From an uncultured Bacteroidales bacterium (GTDB taxonomy: Bacteria; Bacteroidota; Bacteroidia; Bacteroidales; Paludibacteraceae): a stretch of DNA of 8,102 bases. Of this stretch, positions 6,195-8,102 are shown piece after piece; within the stretch, counting starts at the first letter, position 1; the number at the start of each line of letters is the position of its first letter. The stretch lies in assembly GCA_900542355.1 (NCBI GenBank), contig UQNE01000035.1:1-8102 (forward strand), given 5' to 3'. The notes under the pieces are model-generated. The model did no database searches. It saw only the letters and a list, made by a program, of their open reading frames with translations, and was not told the DNA's origin. Made by a program: the position numbers and the translations under genes.

Positions 6195-7964
6195 ATGAAA
6201 AAGAACCTCTTCATTGCTTTGTTTCTGAGTTGCCTGCTTGGCGTGTATGCCGAAGCACCATACAACTCAGGCGGTGTTTTTATTCTCAACGAGGATTGGT
6301 ACGGACACAATAACTCCACCCTCAACCATCTTAGTCTGAGTGGGCAGTTCTCTTATCGCATTATACAAGCGGAGAATCAAGACACCCACTACTCACTGGG
6401 ATGCACGGCACAATATGCCGCTATCTATGGCGGACAAATGTACATAATCTCCAAGCAGGCACAGGACCCGGGTGAAGGAGAGCACAGTCAGTGGCGCGGA
6501 GGACGAGTGGTCTGTGTGGATGCCAAGACGATGAAGGTGCAATACTCCATTGAGAATATCTTTACTATCAATGGTAAATCGGCTGCCGACGGGCGCAGTT
6601 TTGTGGGAGTAGATGAGAGCAAAGGTTATGTCGGTACAAGCAATGGTATTTTTGTACTCAACTTGCAAGCGGGTACTATCGGCAAACGCATTGCAGGCAC
6701 AGAAAACCCGCTCATCACAGGCGGTGAACAGCAAACCGACGGCACGGGACCTCTCTATCGTAACCAAATAGGTATAATGATTCGTGCGTATGACTATGTC
6801 TTTGCCATTCAGCAAGATAAGGGCATTCATGTTATCAATCCAGAAACCGATGAAGTTCTCACTACCATCTCGGGCTGTTTCTCCACTATGGTGCAATCGA
6901 AGGATGGATACATCTGGGCAGCACGCAACACCAACAAAGATGAACAGGCCTTTCCTTATGGTTTCAGCGGTGAGGAGTGGCAAGGCAATGAATTGCTTCG
7001 CATTGACCCGCGCACATTGGAGCAAACACCCTTTGACATAGCCGCCATATCGGGTAATGAAGACCTCATTGTGGAGCAGACATGGTATGCTTGGACGGCA
7101 GGTTCACTTAGTGCTGCCACACAAGAGAACGCACTCTATTTTAGTTTCACCGAAAACATATTCGATTGGTACAATGGGCGCACCCATGTCTATAAATACG
7201 ACATCGACAACAATAGCATCAACGAGATATTTGACACCACCACCAAAGGCGACTACTACATCTACAATAGCGGTACCGTGCGCGTATCACCCCATGGAGG
7301 GAACATCTACATTGCTTGTTTCAAGAACAATGTATCGAGCAATAGTTGGGTATTCTTTCAGATTAAACCTGACGGCACTTTTGTGGGCTCCTATACGCCT
7401 ATCAAGAACTATTGGTACCCTGCACTCTTTGTCTTCCCCGATATGGCCAAACCGACGGTGAAGAACTTTAGCAATACTACTGTCAACGGAGGGCAGACTA
7501 TCGGTATTCCGTTGGGCGACATGGCTTCCGACCGAGACCATATCGCAGCCGCCATCACCAAGCGGGTTATCTCGGTATCGGATCCGATGGCGGTGCAATC
7601 CGTAGTACAGCGCGATACACTATGGGTTACAGCCCTTGCCAATGAAGACAAGCAGGTCTCGGTGGTAGTGCGCTTCAACTCTAACGGACAAATAGTGGAT
7701 AAGACACTGGCGGTGGATATTCAGTATGTTGCCACGAACATTACCCATGCGGAAGAGCAACCTATCAGCCGTATTACTGCGACAGAAAACGGGATAGTGG
7801 TGATGCTGAGTGAGGCAGTGGAACAGGCACAAGTGAGTGTCTTTGATGTGATGGGACGATTGCTTATGACGCAGACCGGAAAGGGCAATATGTATCTGCC
7901 ATTGGCACAAGGCGTATATATCGTTCGTGCGGGCAGACAGACGCAGCGTGTGGTGGTGAGATGA
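6195..7964 (+). CDS. T9SS-exported BtuG-like (DUF5074-type) beta-propeller protein
   Basis: This 589-residue protein has a type I signal peptide (MKKNLFIALFLSCLLGVYA, cleavage likely after Ala19) and no usable lipobox. Its first blade, GVFILNEDWYGHNNSTLN (27-44), parallels GMYLLNEGNMGSNKASID in the BtuG-type lipoprotein of this locus, and VDAKTMKVQYSI parallels MDAKTCKRIKQI. The two are therefore probably distant paralogues. After the propeller (to about residue 415) comes an Ig-like stretch, from about KPTVKNFSNTTVNGGQTIG, and then a C-terminal T9SS type A sorting domain (about 519-589) with VSVFDVMGRLL, LPLAQGVYIVRAG and a final RVVVR. Such domains direct passage through the type IX system and usually surface attachment or release. 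The start lies 16 bases after the previous stop, so the two genes are likely co-transcribed. Corrinoid binding is an inference from homology and context. Confidence 0.8.
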   Translation: MKKNLFIALFLSCLLGVYAEAPYNSGGVFILNEDWYGHNNSTLNHLSLSGQFSYRIIQAENQDTHYSLGCTAQYAAIYGGQMYIISKQAQDPGEGEHSQWRGGRVVCVDAKTMKVQYSIENIFTINGKSAADGRSFVGVDESKGYVGTSNGIFVLNLQAGTIGKRIAGTENPLITGGEQQTDGTGPLYRNQIGIMIRAYDYVFAIQQDKGIHVINPETDEVLTTISGCFSTMVQSKDGYIWAARNTNKDEQAFPYGFSGEEWQGNELLRIDPRTLEQTPFDIAAISGNEDLIVEQTWYAWTAGSLSAATQENALYFSFTENIFDWYNGRTHVYKYDIDNNSINEIFDTTTKGDYYIYNSGTVRVSPHGGNIYIACFKNNVSSNSWVFFQIKPDGTFVGSYTPIKNYWYPALFVFPDMAKPTVKNFSNTTVNGGQTIGIPLGDMASDRDHIAAAITKRVISVSDPMAVQSVVQRDTLWVTALANEDKQVSVVVRFNSNGQIVDKTLAVDIQYVATNITHAEEQPISRITATENGIVVMLSEAVEQAQVSVFDVMGRLLMTQTGKGNMYLPLAQGVYIVRAGRQTQRVVVR

Positions 7965-8102
7965 ATTAGACATATAATTATACATATTGATACTTCCAGA
8001 CTTATCTCTCTACAAAAACTTTCGGTAATATATTCAAGAATTTGACAAAAACATCTACTATACGGCTGCTAATTTCCAAAAACTAAATTAGTGTTTGTGG
8101 TG
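7965..8102. other. AT-rich intergenic end of the window, with a small hairpin
   Basis: No gene is supported. CTAATTT (8069-8075) and AAATTAG (8085-8091) form a 7-bp inverted repeat with a 9-base loop, followed by TGTTTGTGG. It could be a weak terminator for the operon, but the stem has a single G-C pair and the tail is not a clean T-run. The window ends before any next gene is seen. Confidence 0.35.

Noticed and set aside
8041..8068. Promoter for a gene beyond the window (TTTGACA with TACGGCTG)
   Set aside because: The spacing of 16 bases and the poor -7 match do not fit the Bacteroidota consensus.
1..8102. CRISPR arrays, tRNA or rRNA genes, transposases
   Set aside because: None was seen. 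The tandem repeats here lack unique spacers, and no transposase-like protein is present; the DUF559 protein is the only mobility-related candidate.

Overview
The window looks like part of a Bacteroidales genome (phylum Bacteroidota). The evidence is a TTTG-N20-TAACTTTG promoter of the Bacteroidota type, a SusC-era style TonB-dependent receptor, Bacteroides-type surface lipoproteins, and one protein ending in a type IX secretion (T9SS) sorting domain. Classical Bacteroides species lack T9SS, so a T9SS-positive family such as Porphyromonadaceae, Paludibacteraceae, Tannerellaceae or Prevotellaceae fits better. This is inferred from gene content, not from any search.

Layout. Bases 1-572 hold no credible gene. 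They carry three kinds of degenerate tandem repeat and one good promoter at 364-395, all reading towards the locus. Bases 573-742 are a clear cobalamin (vitamin B12) riboswitch aptamer. A leader of about 225 bases follows, then a strong hairpin with a short U-rich tail (968-1001) just before the first gene. Five genes then run on the + strand: a BtuB-type outer-membrane TonB-dependent receptor (1027-3129); a small DUF559 endonuclease-fold protein (3245-3673) that looks like an AT-rich intruder with repeat-like ends; a BtuG-type surface beta-propeller lipoprotein (3715-4884); a second surface lipoprotein with a PKD-like domain (4952-6178); and a secreted BtuG-like/DUF5074-type propeller with a T9SS C-terminal domain (6195-7964). 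The last 138 bases hold no gene that can be supported.

How they work together. In gut Bacteroides, BtuB carries corrinoids across the outer membrane and the surface lipoprotein BtuG captures them with very high affinity and caps the receptor. Here the same pair sits under a cobalamin riboswitch, with two further exported proteins behind it. I infer one B12-repressed surface uptake operon: receptor, lipid-anchored capture protein, an accessory lipoprotein, and a second propeller exported by a different route. The most interesting points are the T9SS-exported BtuG relative, a possible antiterminator pairing between the 3' edge of the riboswitch and the hairpin before btuB, and the DUF559 gene lodged between btuB and btuG.
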